Assembly (NCBI GenBank): GCA_027080775.1
Contig: JALWPV010000028.1
Location: 156,364-220,363, forward strand
Origin: Acidilobaceae archaeon
GTDB lineage: Archaea > Thermoproteota > Thermoprotei_A > Sulfolobales > Acidilobaceae
Reading direction: 5' to 3'
DNA: 64,000 bases
Of this stretch, positions 63,830-64,000 are shown one piece after another (the stretch's first letter is position 1; each line of letters starts with the position of its first letter). The translations under genes were made by a program, and so were the position numbers. The notes beneath the pieces are model-generated. The model was not told the origin of the DNA and did not search any database. It saw only the letters and a list, made by a program, of their open reading frames with translations.

Positions 63830-64000
63830 ATGACTGGCAACGGCCTGCTGGATCTGCTCGCGGCGCTGGGCGGCGGCGACCCCGTCGCTGGCGGGTTACT
63901 CGTGATACTAGGCACCCTAGGCCTAGTAGCGGTAGTAGCCGTGGCCAAGGCGTTCCTAGGGCCAGCGGGGGGTAAGGCCAAGCGGGCAGGGGGGAACGCC
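63830..64000 (+). CDS. Small membrane protein, cut by window end
   Basis: ATG at 63830, open for 57 codons to the last base. It begins MTGNGLLDLLAALGGGDPVA, then a hydrophobic helix (GGLLVILGTLGLVAVVAVAK) and a basic Gly/Lys tail still running at the edge. A GTGAG ribosome site lies just upstream at the end of the preceding gene. Probably another small membrane component of element 2. Confidence 0.6.
   Translation, partial: MTGNGLLDLLAALGGGDPVAGGLLVILGTLGLVAVVAVAKAFLGPAGGKAKRAGGNA

Larger units (their letters stand above)
53989..64000. mobile_element. Element 2: integrated virus-like element, right end outside the window
   Basis: Starts at the tRNA-Glu att fragment and continues past base 64000 (at least 10 kb). 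Contents: split integrase catalytic half, P-loop ATPase, Fic/Doc-like protein, small unknowns, the YQG protein shared with element 1, and two divergent operons of secreted or membrane proteins around a perfect 28-bp inverted repeat. No host-type housekeeping gene occurs after 54010. The gene set differs from element 1 apart from the YQG protein and integrase type. Confidence 0.9.

Overview
The window looks like a piece of a hyperthermophilic crenarchaeal chromosome, most likely of the Desulfurococcales/Pyrodictiales type. Supporting genes are the chromatin protein Cren7, Orc1/Cdc6, SRP54, ribosomal protein S6e, aIF5A, a threonyl-tRNA synthetase without an editing domain, a 5S rRNA gene away from other rRNA genes, an archaeal RNase P RNA, tRNA genes with encoded CCA ends, and many GTG/TTG starts behind GGTG-type Shine-Dalgarno sequences. 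A heme O synthase suggests a heme-copper oxidase and some use of oxygen. The species is not identified.

Layout. 1-6,100: housekeeping and metabolism (end of a MmgE/PrpD gene, riboflavin kinase RibK, a CoA-disulfide-reductase-like flavoprotein, an amidohydrolase, a rhomboid protease). 6,196-20,449: a 14.2-kb integrated virus- or plasmid-like element (element 1) in tRNA-Leu(UAA), bounded by perfect 67-bp repeats. 20,500-54,000: chromosome, with thrS, aIF5A, tRNA-Val, two acyl-CoA dehydrogenases, RNase P RNA, speD-type decarboxylase, moaB/moaA, 5S rRNA, S6e, tRNA-Ala, orc1/cdc6, malate dehydrogenase, a two-gene MetE-type methionine synthase, heme O synthase, SRP54, a decaying NifX/MinD-ferredoxin cluster, Cren7, a double-hotdog thioesterase, MTA phosphorylase, AsnRS-like synthetase, Pth2 and TruD. 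From about 54,000 past the right end: a second element (element 2) at a tRNA-Glu(UUC) 3' fragment.

Both elements show SSV-type integration. The attachment site lies inside the tyrosine-recombinase gene, so integration splits that gene. In element 1 both halves are present and the repeat spacing (14,187 bp = 3 x 4,729) restores one reading frame on excision. In element 2 only the catalytic half is inside the window; the N-terminal half and the intact tRNA-Glu should lie beyond its right edge.

Element 1 carries a P-loop ATPase, small membrane proteins, two consecutive proteins with the same C-terminal hydrophobic segment (candidate coat or pilus subunits), a secreted GH99-like glycosidase followed by a large secreted protein of different base composition, a PIN-domain protein, a ribbon-helix-helix regulator, winged-helix-like proteins and a cluster of AGACAGAG-type inverted repeats that may be a replication or control region. 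Element 2 carries another P-loop ATPase, a Fic/Doc-like protein and two divergent operons of signal-peptide or membrane-anchored proteins, including a trypsin-like protease with an intact triad. A perfect 28-bp inverted repeat separates the operons. One conserved protein (10,318 and 57,697) is shared; otherwise the gene sets look unrelated. I recognise neither as a named virus family.
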